This document shows positions 1 to 7,485 of a stretch of DNA of 23,833 nt, piece after piece (position 1 is the first letter of the stretch; each line of letters begins with the position of its first letter). The notes beneath the pieces were generated by a model, which worked only from the letters and a program-made list of their open reading frames with translations, had not been told where the DNA came from and did no database searches. Origin of the DNA: CAYOXX01 sp964408025 (lineage in GTDB: Bacteria; Acidobacteriota; DATKUA01); assembly GCA_964408025.1 (NCBI GenBank), contig CAYOXX010000043.1:1-23833 (forward strand), read 5' to 3'. The position numbers and the translations under genes are program-made.

Positions 1-922
1 GGCGGTCGTCGGGCCGCCTAGCGGTTAGCCGCTGCAGCCAGAGTCCCGGGGCTGTCAGGATGGCGAAGAGCCGGCGGTTCTTGAGTCTCGATGTCAGCTT
101 CAGCAGCTCGTAGCCGACGCCGGCGATGAGCGGGATCAGCGGCGTGCGGATCAGCAGCCTGATCCAGAACGGCCCCCGCGTCGGCGTCAGCGAGAAGATA
201 AGGATCGCCGCCACCATCACCAGCAGCAGGAAGCTGGTGCCGCAGCGGGGGTGGTAGGGGCTGTGCCCGCGCGCCCTCTCGACCGACGGCTCGACGCCCC
301 CCTTGCCCTCCACGCCCTCCTTGTCCTCCTTGTCCGCTTTGCACCCCTGATCGTGGGCGTGCACGCTCATGTGCTCGGCGCCGTGGTACTGGAAGACGCG
401 CCGGATGTCGGGCAGCAGCGAGATCAGCAGTATGTAGCCGATGAATATGAGGATGCGCAGGACGCCGTCGACGAGGTTGTAGGCCAGCGGCTGCTCGAGC
501 GCCGGCAGCCATACCGCCGCCATGTCGGTGAGCCAGAGCGGCAGGAAGACGATGAGGGCGAATGCCAGCGCCACGGCCAGGGCGACGGCCGCGGCGGCCG
601 ACAGGCCGGCGAATTTCGACTTCTTCTTCGTCCGGCCCCTGCGCTTGTCCTCCTCCTCGCTGAGCACCGCGGCGGAGAAGTTCAGCGCCCGCACGCCGAT
701 GGCCAGCGCCTGCCCCAGCAGCACGACACCGCGTATCACCGGCCAGCCGAGCACCGGGTGCCGGTCGGTTATGCGGGGCTGGTGGCGCCGCCGCACCACC
801 ACCTCGCCGCTCTCCTTGCGCACCGCCACGGCCCAGTAGTTGGGCGAGCGCATCAGCACCCCCTCGATCACAGCCTGGCCGCCGAGGAGGAAATCGCCTT
901 CGCCGTTACTGCTTTTCGTCAT
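1..922 (-). CDS. DUF1385 (YqhQ-like) integral membrane protein, C-terminus cut by window edge
   Basis: I translated this frame by hand from the ATG at 922 to base 1 without meeting a stop; about 307 residues are visible. Family hallmarks are present in order: GGQAVIEGVLMRSP near the N-terminus, RHQPRITDRHPVLGWPVIRG, hydrophobic helices (AAAAVALAVALAFALIVFLP and RILIFIGYILLISLLP), the QYHGAEHMSVHA motif, HPRCGTSFLLLV, and a last stretch PGLWLQRLTARRPDD that normally lies close to the family's C-terminus. Probably only the final few residues are missing. It is a multi-pass inner-membrane protein of unknown function; in other genomes it often sits between rpmE and prfA, and here it follows rpmE. 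Between the HGAEH and HPRCGTSF motifs there is an unusual Lys/Glu/Gly-rich run (about 300-350). An in-frame ATG at 973 is an alternative start. The reading frame is continuous with rpmE across its TAG stop. Confidence 0.85.
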   Translation of the reverse strand, partial: MTKSSNGEGDFLLGGQAVIEGVLMRSPNYWAVAVRKESGEVVVRRRHQPRITDRHPVLGWPVIRGVVLLGQALAIGVRALNFSAAVLSEEEDKRRGRTKKKSKFAGLSAAAAVALAVALAFALIVFLPLWLTDMAAVWLPALEQPLAYNLVDGVLRILIFIGYILLISLLPDIRRVFQYHGAEHMSVHAHDQGCKADKEDKEGVEGKGGVEPSVERARGHSPYHPRCGTSFLLLVMVAAILIFSLTPTRGPFWIRLLIRTPLIPLIAGVGYELLKLTSRLKNRRLFAILTAPGLWLQRLTARRPDDR

Positions 923-1030
923 CGCTGTCGGAAGAGAGCGCGCGGGGGGCGCGCAGAGATCGGGCCGCCGCATCCGGGGCAGCGGGGGAGGCGGCTCCTG
1001 GTCCGCCGTTTCGCGCCGCGAATTAGCTCG

Positions 1031-1282
1031 CTAAGCCCGCCTGCGGCCCTTCTTGCCCTTCTCCTTCGCCTCCCGGATTTCCTTGGTCTTGGCGAAGCGT
1101 CGCTCGTAGCGGTCGACGCGCCCGGCGCTGTCGATCAGCTTCTGCTTGCCGGTGAAGAAGGGGTGGCAGGCGGAGCATATCTCCAGCCGGATCTCCGGCT
1201 TCGTGGAGCGGGTCACAAAGCTGTTACCGCAGGCGCAGGTTACCGTCGCCTCCACGTATTCGGGGTGTGTATCGGGCTTCAT
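1031..1282 (-). CDS. rpmE: 50S ribosomal protein L31, zinc-binding (C+) form
   Basis: The 83-residue product starts MKPDTHPEYVEATVTCACGN and contains ICSACHPFFTGKQ, the L31 signature. Cys16, Cys18, Cys36 and Cys39 form the CxC...CxxC zinc site, so this is the zinc-binding paralogue and not the zinc-free one. The C-terminal 25 residues are strongly basic, as expected for rRNA contact. The ATG is preceded by AGAGGAAAG, a good ribosome binding site. The protein sits on the large subunit at the central protuberance and bridges to the small subunit. The gene has its own consensus promoter (1324-1352) although valS lies upstream on the same strand, and it is followed by the DUF1385 gene. Nothing is missing relative to family length. 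Confidence 0.96.
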   Translation of the reverse strand: MKPDTHPEYVEATVTCACGNSFVTRSTKPEIRLEICSACHPFFTGKQKLIDSAGRVDRYERRFAKTKEIREAKEKGKKGRRRA

Positions 1283-1323
1283 TGTTCCGCTTTCCTCTTG
1301 CGCTTGTTCGCCGCAAGGCGGCG

Positions 1324-1352
1324 AGTATACGCAATCGCGCGCCGCCTGGCAA
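1324..1352 (-). promoter_or_regulatory. Sigma70-type promoter of rpmE
   Basis: Read on the minus strand: TTGCCA (1347-1352), a 17-nt spacer, and TATACT (1324-1329). Both boxes are close to consensus with ideal spacing, about 42 nt upstream of the rpmE ATG. Confidence 0.7.
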
Positions 1353-1361
1353 GCGCTTGCC
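1348..1361. promoter_or_regulatory. Perfect 14-bp palindrome overlapping the rpmE -35 box
   Basis: GGCAAGCGCTTGCC is a perfect palindrome with the AAGCGCTT core common to LacI/GalR-type operators. It overlaps the -35 hexamer of the rpmE promoter, so a bound repressor would block polymerase. No regulator gene is adjacent, and a 14-bp palindrome can arise by chance once or so in a window this size. Confidence 0.3.
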
Positions 1362-1403
1362 GCGCAATGTTGTTGTGTCTACGGCCGACGTAAGTACTGG
1401 GGC

Positions 1404-4400
1404 CTAGCCGCCGTCGGCGAGCGCCTCGAGGTGCTTCTCCAGCAGGCCGATCCGCGACTCGAGCTCGGCCAGCTTCTTCCGCTCGGCCTCGACCACATCG
1501 GCGGGAGCGCGTCCGATGAAGTTCTCGTTGGCCAGCTTCCGCTCCGAGCGGGCTAGATCGTGGTTCAGTTTATCGAGCTGCTTCTGCAGGCGATTCTTCT
1601 CCTCCTCCGGGTCGAGCACTCCCTCCAGGAATATCTCGATATCGCCCACCACCTGGGCGGCGGTCAGCGCCGGCCGCTCGGCATCCTCCGAGACCTCCAG
1701 CTTCTCCAGCCCCGCCATCTGGACGACGAGGTTGCCCAGCCGGCGGAGGCGGTCGGCGGAATCGCCCCGGGCCTTGACCAGGGCGTCGATCCTGGTGGAC
1801 ATCGGAATGTTGTAGCGCGAGCGCAAATCCCTGATGGCGCGGATCGCCTCGCGCAGGAGCTTGAAGTCGGACTCGACGGCCTCGTCCTCCCAATCCGGCA
1901 CAGGTTCAGGCCAGGGAGCAAGGATCAGCAGCTCGGGAGCGGCCAGCGGCTGCTCGAGGCCGCGGACGGGGGCCAGGCCGTTGAGGTGTTCCCAGAGCGC
2001 TTCGGTGATGAAGGGAACAAAGGGGTGGAAGAGCCTCAGCACCCGGTCGATGGCTACAGCCAGGACCGCGCCGGCGACCGGGGCCTCGCTCTCGTTCCTG
2101 AGGCGCGGCTTGATCAGCTCCAGGTACCAGTCGCAGAGCTCCGACCAGAAGAACTCCCTGGCCACACCGATGGCGGCCGAAGAGTTGTAAGCGCGCAGGT
2201 GCCGCGTCACCTCGGCCGCGGCCCGCGAGAGCCTTGAGAGTATCCAGAGGTCCTCCTCTGCCAGTTCCACGGCGGAAACCGGCTTCAGCTCCAGCCCGCC
2301 CAGGTTCATGAGGGCGAAGCGTGCGGCGTTCCAAAGCTTGGTGCAGAAGGCGCGGCCGGTCTCGAAGCGCTCGCTGATCAGCGTCGCCCGCGGCAGGTCG
2401 GGCATGGTGCCGAGCACGTCGAACTCCTTGCCGCTCTCGGGGCAGATGTAGGCGAATATGCTGCGGCCGTGCTCGGCGGTCGCCAGCTCGATGAGCTCGC
2501 CGGTGAAGGGGGAGATCGCCTGCACCGGCAGCCGTATGTCCTGGGTGCCGGTCTGCATGTCGCACAGCACGTAGCGCATCGCGTCGGCGCCGTAGCGCTC
2601 GACGATGTCCACCGGGTCGATGCCGTTCCCCTTGCTCTTGCTCATCCGCTCGCCCTTGCCGTCCTGAATGTTTGCGTGGATGAAGCAGTCGGTGAACGGC
2701 ACGTCGCCCAGGGCGTAGAGTCCCATCACCAGCATGCGGGCGACCCAGAGGGTGATGATGTCGCGGCCGGTGACCAGGCAGGAGCCGGGGTAGTAGTAGG
2801 AGAGGTAGTCCGGGCGGCCACCGTCGGCGCTAAGGGTCGGCTGCCCCTCGTTCACCGCCGCCCCCCGGGGATCAGGCCAGCCGAGTGTGCTGAACGGCCA
2901 GAGTGAGCTGCTGAACCAGGTGTCCAGCACGTCGGGATCCTGCGCCAGGCCTGCGGTCTCGAGCGCGGCGGCGTGCTGCTCTTCCGCCTCGGCGCTGCGC
3001 AGGCAGATGAGGAGCGCGAAGCGGCCGCCGGCTTCGAGCTCGTCGAGGCTGTCGAGGTCAAACAGCGCCCCGTTGTCGCCGGCGATCCAGGCCCAGTAAT
3101 CGTCGCCTCGGCTGCCGGGCAGCGATCTTACGATCCCGGGCAGCCGCTCCGCCTCGAACTCGCCGTGCCAGATCGGGATCTGGTGCCCCCACCAGAGCTG
3201 GCGGCTGATGCACCAGTCGCGCTTCTCCGCCAGCCAGTTGCGGTAGGTCGAGCGGTAGCGGTCCGGGTCTGGGTGGAAGGTGAGCTTCAGGCCGGACGGC
3301 GAGCGCCACTCGTCGCCGACGGCGTCGATGGCCGCCTGCGCCAGGCCGCTGGCGCGAAACTCCTTGTCGGTGCCGCAGCCGCAGACGAGGCCGCCTTCGA
3401 CGTCGCTCATGCGGATGAACCACTGCTCGGATAGGTAGGGCTCGATCGGCGTCTTCGACCTGTCGGAGTGGCCAATCTCGATTTCGCGGTCCTCGACCGC
3501 CTCGAGCAGCTCGGCGGCCTCCAGGTCGGCCACCACCCGCTCGCGCGCCTCGAGGCGATCGAGGCCGGCGTAGGGGCCCGCATTGTTGTTGAGCGTACCA
3601 TTGGGGTTGAGGATATTGACGATGTCGATCTGGTCGCGGTGTCGCTCCCAGACCTCGTAGTCGTTCGGGTCGTGGCCCGGCGTGATCTTGACGCAGCCGG
3701 AGCCGAGCTCCGGCTTGGCCCAGGCGTCGAGGATCAGGGGCAGCTCGCGCTCCAGCAGCGGCAGCGTCACCGCGCGCCCCTGGCGGGCCATCTCGGCAAG
3801 CCTCAGCAGGTTCGGCAGGTGGGTGCGCACCCGCTCCTCGGCCCGCTCGAGCTCCGCCTCGAGTTGCGGCCTCTCCCGCTTCGGCGCGCCCGCGATCCGG
3901 CCTCCGAGCGACTCGATGTGTGCCTGCAGGGCCCCGGCCGGGTCGGGGTGGCAAGCGACGGCTGTGTCGCCCAGCATCGTCTCCGGCCGCGTGGTGGCCA
4001 CCACTACATGCTCCGGCTCGCCGGACTTGGGATCGGTCACCGGGTAGCGGATGTGCCAGAAGTGCCCCCGCACCGCCTCGTAGACGATCTCGTCGTCGCT
4101 GACGGCGGTCTGCAGGCTGCAGTCCCAGTTGACGAGACGGTCGCCGCGGTAGATCAGCCCGTCGCGGAAGAGCCGGAAGAATGCCTCCCGCACGGCAGCG
4201 GCGCAGACGGGGTCCATGGTGAAGCGCTGCAGCTCCCAGTCGCACGAACAGCCCATGATCTGCTGCTGCTCGACGATCCGCTGCTGGTACTCGTCCTTCC
4301 AGGCCCAGATGCGGGCAATAAGAGCCTCGCGGCCGAGGTCGCGGCGCGTCTTGCCCTCCAGCTCGAAGAGACGCTTCTCGACCACCGCCTGGGTGGCGAT

Positions 4401-4661
4401 GCCGGCGTGGTCGGTGCCCGGCATCCAGAGCGTGTTGTCGCCCAGCATCCGGTGCCAGCGGATCAGCAGGTCCTGCATCACGTTGTCCATCGCGTGGCCC
4501 ATGTGCAGTGCGCCCGTGACGTTGGGTAGGGGCATCATGATCACGTAGCGCTTTTCCCGCTCGTCAGGGACGGCGGCGAATGCGCGCGCCTCCAGCCAGC
4601 GCCGCTGGATCCGCTCCTCGGTCGCCGCGTGGTCGTAGTGCTTGGGGAGTTCGCCGGGCAT
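1404..4661 (-). CDS. valS: Valyl-tRNA synthetase, long form
   Basis: This 1085-residue class I synthetase charges tRNA-Val in the cytoplasm. It has the HIGH-type motif HMGH (residues 53-56) inside PLPNVTGALHMGH, PGTDHAGIATQ (81-91), the CP1 editing-domain motif TTRPETMLGDTAVA (223-236), and the KMSKS-type motif RMSKS (672-676). A C-terminal heptad coiled coil (EEEKNRLQKQLDKLNHDLARSE onward) is typical of ValRS. It is longer than the usual 880-950 residues because of an Arg/Glu-rich insert in the editing domain (about 240-305) and a roughly 45-residue insert after TQDIRLPVQ (about 714-757). Planctomycete ValRS proteins carry an insert at this second place, often with zinc-knuckle cysteines; here only one CP remains. 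The ATG at 4661 has a poor Shine-Dalgarno, but homology begins immediately after it. Confidence 0.97.
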   Translation of the reverse strand: MPGELPKHYDHAATEERIQRRWLEARAFAAVPDEREKRYVIMMPLPNVTGALHMGHAMDNVMQDLLIRWHRMLGDNTLWMPGTDHAGIATQAVVEKRLFELEGKTRRDLGREALIARIWAWKDEYQQRIVEQQQIMGCSCDWELQRFTMDPVCAAAVREAFFRLFRDGLIYRGDRLVNWDCSLQTAVSDDEIVYEAVRGHFWHIRYPVTDPKSGEPEHVVVATTRPETMLGDTAVACHPDPAGALQAHIESLGGRIAGAPKRERPQLEAELERAEERVRTHLPNLLRLAEMARQGRAVTLPLLERELPLILDAWAKPELGSGCVKITPGHDPNDYEVWERHRDQIDIVNILNPNGTLNNNAGPYAGLDRLEARERVVADLEAAELLEAVEDREIEIGHSDRSKTPIEPYLSEQWFIRMSDVEGGLVCGCGTDKEFRASGLAQAAIDAVGDEWRSPSGLKLTFHPDPDRYRSTYRNWLAEKRDWCISRQLWWGHQIPIWHGEFEAERLPGIVRSLPGSRGDDYWAWIAGDNGALFDLDSLDELEAGGRFALLICLRSAEAEEQHAAALETAGLAQDPDVLDTWFSSSLWPFSTLGWPDPRGAAVNEGQPTLSADGGRPDYLSYYYPGSCLVTGRDIITLWVARMLVMGLYALGDVPFTDCFIHANIQDGKGERMSKSKGNGIDPVDIVERYGADAMRYVLCDMQTGTQDIRLPVQAISPFTGELIELATAEHGRSIFAYICPESGKEFDVLGTMPDLPRATLISERFETGRAFCTKLWNAARFALMNLGGLELKPVSAVELAEEDLWILSRLSRAAAEVTRHLRAYNSSAAIGVAREFFWSELCDWYLELIKPRLRNESEAPVAGAVLAVAIDRVLRLFHPFVPFITEALWEHLNGLAPVRGLEQPLAAPELLILAPWPEPVPDWEDEAVESDFKLLREAIRAIRDLRSRYNIPMSTRIDALVKARGDSADRLRRLGNLVVQMAGLEKLEVSEDAERPALTAAQVVGDIEIFLEGVLDPEEEKNRLQKQLDKLNHDLARSERKLANENFIGRAPADVVEAERKKLAELESRIGLLEKHLEALADGG

Positions 4662-4954
4662 CTTAAGAAAGCTGATTGATAACTATTTCGTCCGAAGAGA
4701 AAGTGCGCGAGCGCGCCGCGGGATTCCCATATCTCATTGCAATATATACACTTACCAGCCCCGCAGGCCCCTCCCGCTGCTCGCCCATCTTACACGACGC
4801 GGATATCAAAGTCAATGCGGGCTAGGCCGAGTGATTCCCGGAGCTGGCGACAGGATGCCGCGAGCACCTGAGTCGATCAGGATTAGTCTGGTATTTCGGC
4901 TGCGAGGGGTTGGGCAGCCTGCAACCGGCGCGGCCGGCGGTCTCAGCCGTTCGC
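4662..4954. other. Intergenic region between the receiver gene and valS
   Basis: This stretch of 293 nt has no credible gene. It holds the valS promoter, its leader, one copy of the AGCCCGCAT repeat motif, and a GC-rich interrupted palindrome near 4922-4942 that lacks a T-run. I could not identify a convincing terminator for the receiver gene. Confidence 0.6.
4787..4815 (-). promoter_or_regulatory. Sigma70-type promoter of valS
   Basis: Minus strand: TTGACT (4810-4815), 17-nt spacer, TAAGAT (4787-4792). It leaves a leader of about 120 nt before the valS ATG. I saw no T-box motif in the leader. The base just upstream of the -35 begins a copy of the AGCCCGCAT repeat motif (4815-4823). Confidence 0.65.
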
Positions 4955-5992
4955 TTAGTCGGAATTTTCGGCGGTGATTTTTTCGATCGCCTCTTGGATC
5001 ATGCGCTCGGCCAGGTCGGGGACCACCTCCCAGGCGACTTCCCTGATCACGTCGTCGCTGAGGTGCTTGACGATCTCCTCGATCAGCTCCCGGCCCTCGA
5101 GGGCGGCCGCCGAGTCGTCGGCTTCCGGCGGCGGGGCCGGCACCTCCTTGAGCTTGGAGTCGAGCACCATTTCCTCCTCGACCTCCACGTCGGCGACCTC
5201 TTGCGGCGCGGGCTCGGCGGTCTCGATCAGCTCTTCGTCCGCCCGCCCGCCGCCCGGCGCCGCGATATCGATTCCGATTTCGCTCTCTTGCGGCGCGGGC
5301 TCGGCGATCTCGATCAGCTCTTCGCTCCCTTCCTCGTCCAGGATTCCGAGGTCGCTGAAGCTCACCTCGTCGCTGACATCCTCCTCCGCCTCTGCGGCGA
5401 CCGCTTCTTCCTCGGCGGCTGGCGTTTCCGGCGCCTCGGCGGTCGCCTCGATGGCCGATTCCTCGACGAGAGCCTTCTCCATCATGTCGAAGGGGGATTT
5501 CTCGGCCGGCACTTCGGAGGAATCGATCGCCAGGGCGTCCTCCATCAGCTCGAAAACCGAATCGTCGCCCGCGGCCGGCGGGCCGCCCTCGGCTTCGGCC
5601 GCCTCCGCCGCTTCGGGCTCCTCTTCGGCGCCGCCTTCGATGCCGAGGGCTCGCAGCAGCGCCGCGGCCTTGAACGGCTTCTCCAGCATGCCGTCGGCCC
5701 CGACCGCGTCGGCGCGCCCTTGGTCGTAGTCGGCGAAGGCCCGCTTCAGCAGCACCACCTTCACCCCGCGCGTGGCCGGCTCTTCCTTCACCCGCCGGCA
5801 GAGGCTGTATCCGTCCAGCTCCGGCAGCTCGATGTCCGCCAGCAGCACGTCCGGCGCCATCTCCTTCGCCCTTTCGAGGGCTGTGCTGCCGTCTCCGACC
5901 ATCGCCAGCTCCACGTCTCGATCGGTGAGCGCCAGCTCCACAACCTTCTGAACGGAGACGCTGTTGTCGGCGAGAAGGAGTTTAATGCTCAT
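4955..5992 (-). CDS. Receiver-domain protein with acidic linker and conserved helical C-terminus
   Basis: The ATG at 5992 is preferred over an upstream start because GGAGGAGACG directly precedes it; this gives 345 residues starting MSIKLLLADN. Residues 1-115 are a CheY-like receiver: Asp9, phosphoacceptor Asp53 (VLLADIELPELDG) and Lys105 (LEKPF). The usual Thr/Ser before the fifth helix is replaced (VVLLKR, Lys83), and the second acidic-pocket Asp is Asn10. Residues about 118-295 are a Glu/Ala/Pro-rich linker containing two related helices (VFELMEDALA and PFDMMEKALV) and a duplicated ELIE-AEPAPQE block. The last 45 residues (IVKHLSDDVIREVAWEVVPD then LAERMIQEAIEKI) look like a conserved amphipathic helical domain that I recall from receiver proteins of deltaproteobacteria and Acidobacteria. 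There is no DNA-binding domain, so it probably acts by protein contacts. The partner kinase is not in view. Confidence 0.8.
   Translation of the reverse strand: MSIKLLLADNSVSVQKVVELALTDRDVELAMVGDGSTALERAKEMAPDVLLADIELPELDGYSLCRRVKEEPATRGVKVVLLKRAFADYDQGRADAVGADGMLEKPFKAAALLRALGIEGGAEEEPEAAEAAEAEGGPPAAGDDSVFELMEDALAIDSSEVPAEKSPFDMMEKALVEESAIEATAEAPETPAAEEEAVAAEAEEDVSDEVSFSDLGILDEEGSEELIEIAEPAPQESEIGIDIAAPGGGRADEELIETAEPAPQEVADVEVEEEMVLDSKLKEVPAPPPEADDSAAALEGRELIEEIVKHLSDDVIREVAWEVVPDLAERMIQEAIEKITAENSD
5198..5324. repeat. Intragenic direct repeat, 40-bp copies 87 bp apart
   Basis: Copies at 5198-5237 and 5285-5324 differ at one base (g5220 versus a5307). The 87-bp period equals 29 codons, so the duplication keeps frame and encodes the repeated EELIE(I/T)AEPAPQE block in the linker of the receiver protein. 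Confidence 0.85.
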
Positions 5993-6033
5993 CGTCTCCT
6001 CCAACGGGTAAATCCCCTTTATTAATTGGATTA

Positions 6034-6062
6034 ATCGTACCACAGGGGGAAAGCGGAGTCAA
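6034..6062 (-). promoter_or_regulatory. Sigma70-type promoter of the receiver gene
   Basis: Minus strand: TTGACT (6057-6062), 17-nt spacer, TACGAT (6034-6039). It lies about 40 nt upstream of the chosen start at 5992, which supports that start: the longer alternative would begin almost at the transcription start. An AT-rich ATTAAT-TGG-ATTAAT dyad (6021-6035) overlaps the -10. Confidence 0.6.
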
Positions 6063-6111
6063 CTCAGTCGTTTACGGCGCCCTCGCTGTTCCTGGCGCGC
6101 CGATCGGTGCC

Positions 6112-6140
6112 TTGCGTTTCGCGAGCGCCGTTCCTATAAT
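6112..6140 (+). promoter_or_regulatory. Sigma70-type promoter of the pyrH-frr operon
   Basis: TTGCGT (6112-6117), 17-nt spacer, perfect TATAAT (6135-6140). The predicted transcript starts about 23 nt before the pyrH ATG. It is divergent from the receiver-gene promoter, with about 50 nt between the -35 boxes. Confidence 0.75.
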
Positions 6141-6169
6141 GCGGCCGATTTGGGCACGGGTGGGCCGTC

Positions 6170-6898
6170 ATGTCTTCCGGCAAACCGAAATACAAGAGGA
6201 TCCTGCTCAAGCTCAGCGGCGAGGCGCTGATGGGGAGGGGCGGGGGCGACGGCGACCTCGACCGGGATACCGTGGGCTCGGTGGCCCGCGAGGTGCTGGG
6301 GCTCGGCGAGCTGGGAGTGCAAGTGTCGATGGTAATCGGCGGCGGCAACATCTTCCGCGGCCTCGCCGCCAGCGCCGCCGGCATGGACCGTGTGACCGCC
6401 GACCACATGGGGATGCTGGCCACCGTCATCAACTGCCTCGCCTTCCAGGACGCGCTGGAGAAGCTCGGCCTCGAGGTGCGGACGCTGACGGCTATCCCGA
6501 TGCGCAACATCGCCGAGCCGTTCATACGCCGGCGCGCCATCCGCCACCTCGAGAAAGGCCGCGTCGTCATCTTTGCCGCCGGCACCGGCAACCCCTACTT
6601 CACCACCGACACCGCGGCGGCGCTGCGGGCCATCGAGGTCCACGCCGAGGTGATACTCAAGGGCACCAAGGTCGACGGCGTCTACGACAGCGACCCCGCC
6701 GTCAATCCTGATGCCCGGCGCTACGACCACCTCACCTACGACGAGGCGTTGCGGCAGGGCCTGCGGGTCATGGACGCCACCGCGTTCTCCATGAGCATGG
6801 AGAACGGGATGCCGATAGTGATCTTCAGTATTCGCGAGCCGGGCAACATCAGGCGCGCCGTCTTCGGCGAGCCGGTGGGAACCACGGTCACGGCGTAG
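6170..6898 (+). CDS. pyrH: Uridylate kinase (UMP kinase)
   Basis: The 242-residue cytoplasmic enzyme phosphorylates UMP to UDP with ATP, the committed step to all other pyrimidine nucleotides. It belongs to the amino-acid kinase fold. Visible motifs are KLSGEAL (14-20), VIGGGNIFRG (55-64), AAGTGNPYFTTDTAA (136-150) and KGTKVDGVYDSDP (164-176), all diagnostic of bacterial PyrH. The length is normal. It is followed after 16 nt by frr, the usual partner, but rpsB and tsf, which often precede it, are absent; its own promoter lies just upstream. The ATG at 6170 has only a weak GGGTGGG ribosome binding site. Confidence 0.97.
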   Translation: MSSGKPKYKRILLKLSGEALMGRGGGDGDLDRDTVGSVAREVLGLGELGVQVSMVIGGGNIFRGLAASAAGMDRVTADHMGMLATVINCLAFQDALEKLGLEVRTLTAIPMRNIAEPFIRRRAIRHLEKGRVVIFAAGTGNPYFTTDTAAALRAIEVHAEVILKGTKVDGVYDSDPAVNPDARRYDHLTYDEALRQGLRVMDATAFSMSMENGMPIVIFSIREPGNIRRAVFGEPVGTTVTA

Positions 6899-6914
6899 CC
6901 AGCAGGAGGGAGCC

Positions 6915-7469
6915 ATGGAGGAGGTACTGGAAGAGGCCCGCCTGGAGATGGAGGCCTCGGTGGAACACCTGGCGATGGAGTACGCCGGGTTGCGCACGGG
7001 CCGCGCTTCGGTGCACCTGCTCGACAATATACGTGTCAGCTATTACGGCAGCGAGGTGCCGCTCAACCAGCTGGCCTCGATCTCGACGCCCGATCCCACG
7101 CTGCTGATGATCGCCCCCTTCGACCCGACCTCGATAGCGGACATCGAGAAGGCGATCCACCGCAGCGGGCTCGGCCTCTCGCCGACCAGCGACGGCCGCG
7201 TGGTGAGGCTGCCGGTGCCGCCGCTGACCGAGGAGCGCCGCGTCGAGCTGGCGAAGCTGGTGAGCAAGATGGCGGAGGATGCCAAGACCGTGGTGCGCAA
7301 CCACCGTCGCGCCGCCAACGAGAAGATCAGGGAAGCGGAGAAGGACAAGGAGATCAGCGAGGACGACGAGCACCGCTTCCTCAAGGAGGCGCAGAATCTG
7401 ACCGACGAGTTCATCGAGAAGATCGACGAGCTGGCTGAGAAGAAGAAGCAGGAAATCCTGCAGATATAG
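6915..7469 (+). CDS. frr: Ribosome recycling factor
   Basis: The 184-residue protein (family norm about 185) splits post-termination ribosomes together with EF-G. The family core is clear: LRTGRASVHLLDNIRVSYYG (residues 26-45), STPDPTLLMIAPFDPTSI, IPxP-type RLPVPPLTEERR, and the long basic helix LAKLVSKMAEDAKTVVRNHR. The start is fixed by AGGAGG a few bases upstream of the ATG. It is the second gene of the pyrH operon and ends 16 nt before the epimerase gene, implying cotranscription. Confidence 0.97.
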   Translation: MEEVLEEARLEMEASVEHLAMEYAGLRTGRASVHLLDNIRVSYYGSEVPLNQLASISTPDPTLLMIAPFDPTSIADIEKAIHRSGLGLSPTSDGRVVRLPVPPLTEERRVELAKLVSKMAEDAKTVVRNHRRAANEKIREAEKDKEISEDDEHRFLKEAQNLTDEFIEKIDELAEKKKQEILQI

Positions 7470-7485
7470 CTGACGCCGCCGCCCA

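Noticed and set aside
251..1393. Long plus-strand open frame of about 380 codons opposite the DUF1385 and rpmE genes
   Set aside because: It is antisense to two recognised genes, is rich in Arg/Ala/His as expected from a GC-rich complementary strand, and has no recognisable motif.
4662..4786. T-box riboswitch in the valS leader
   Set aside because: The leader is only about 120 nt and has neither a T-box core sequence nor an obvious terminator/antiterminator pair.
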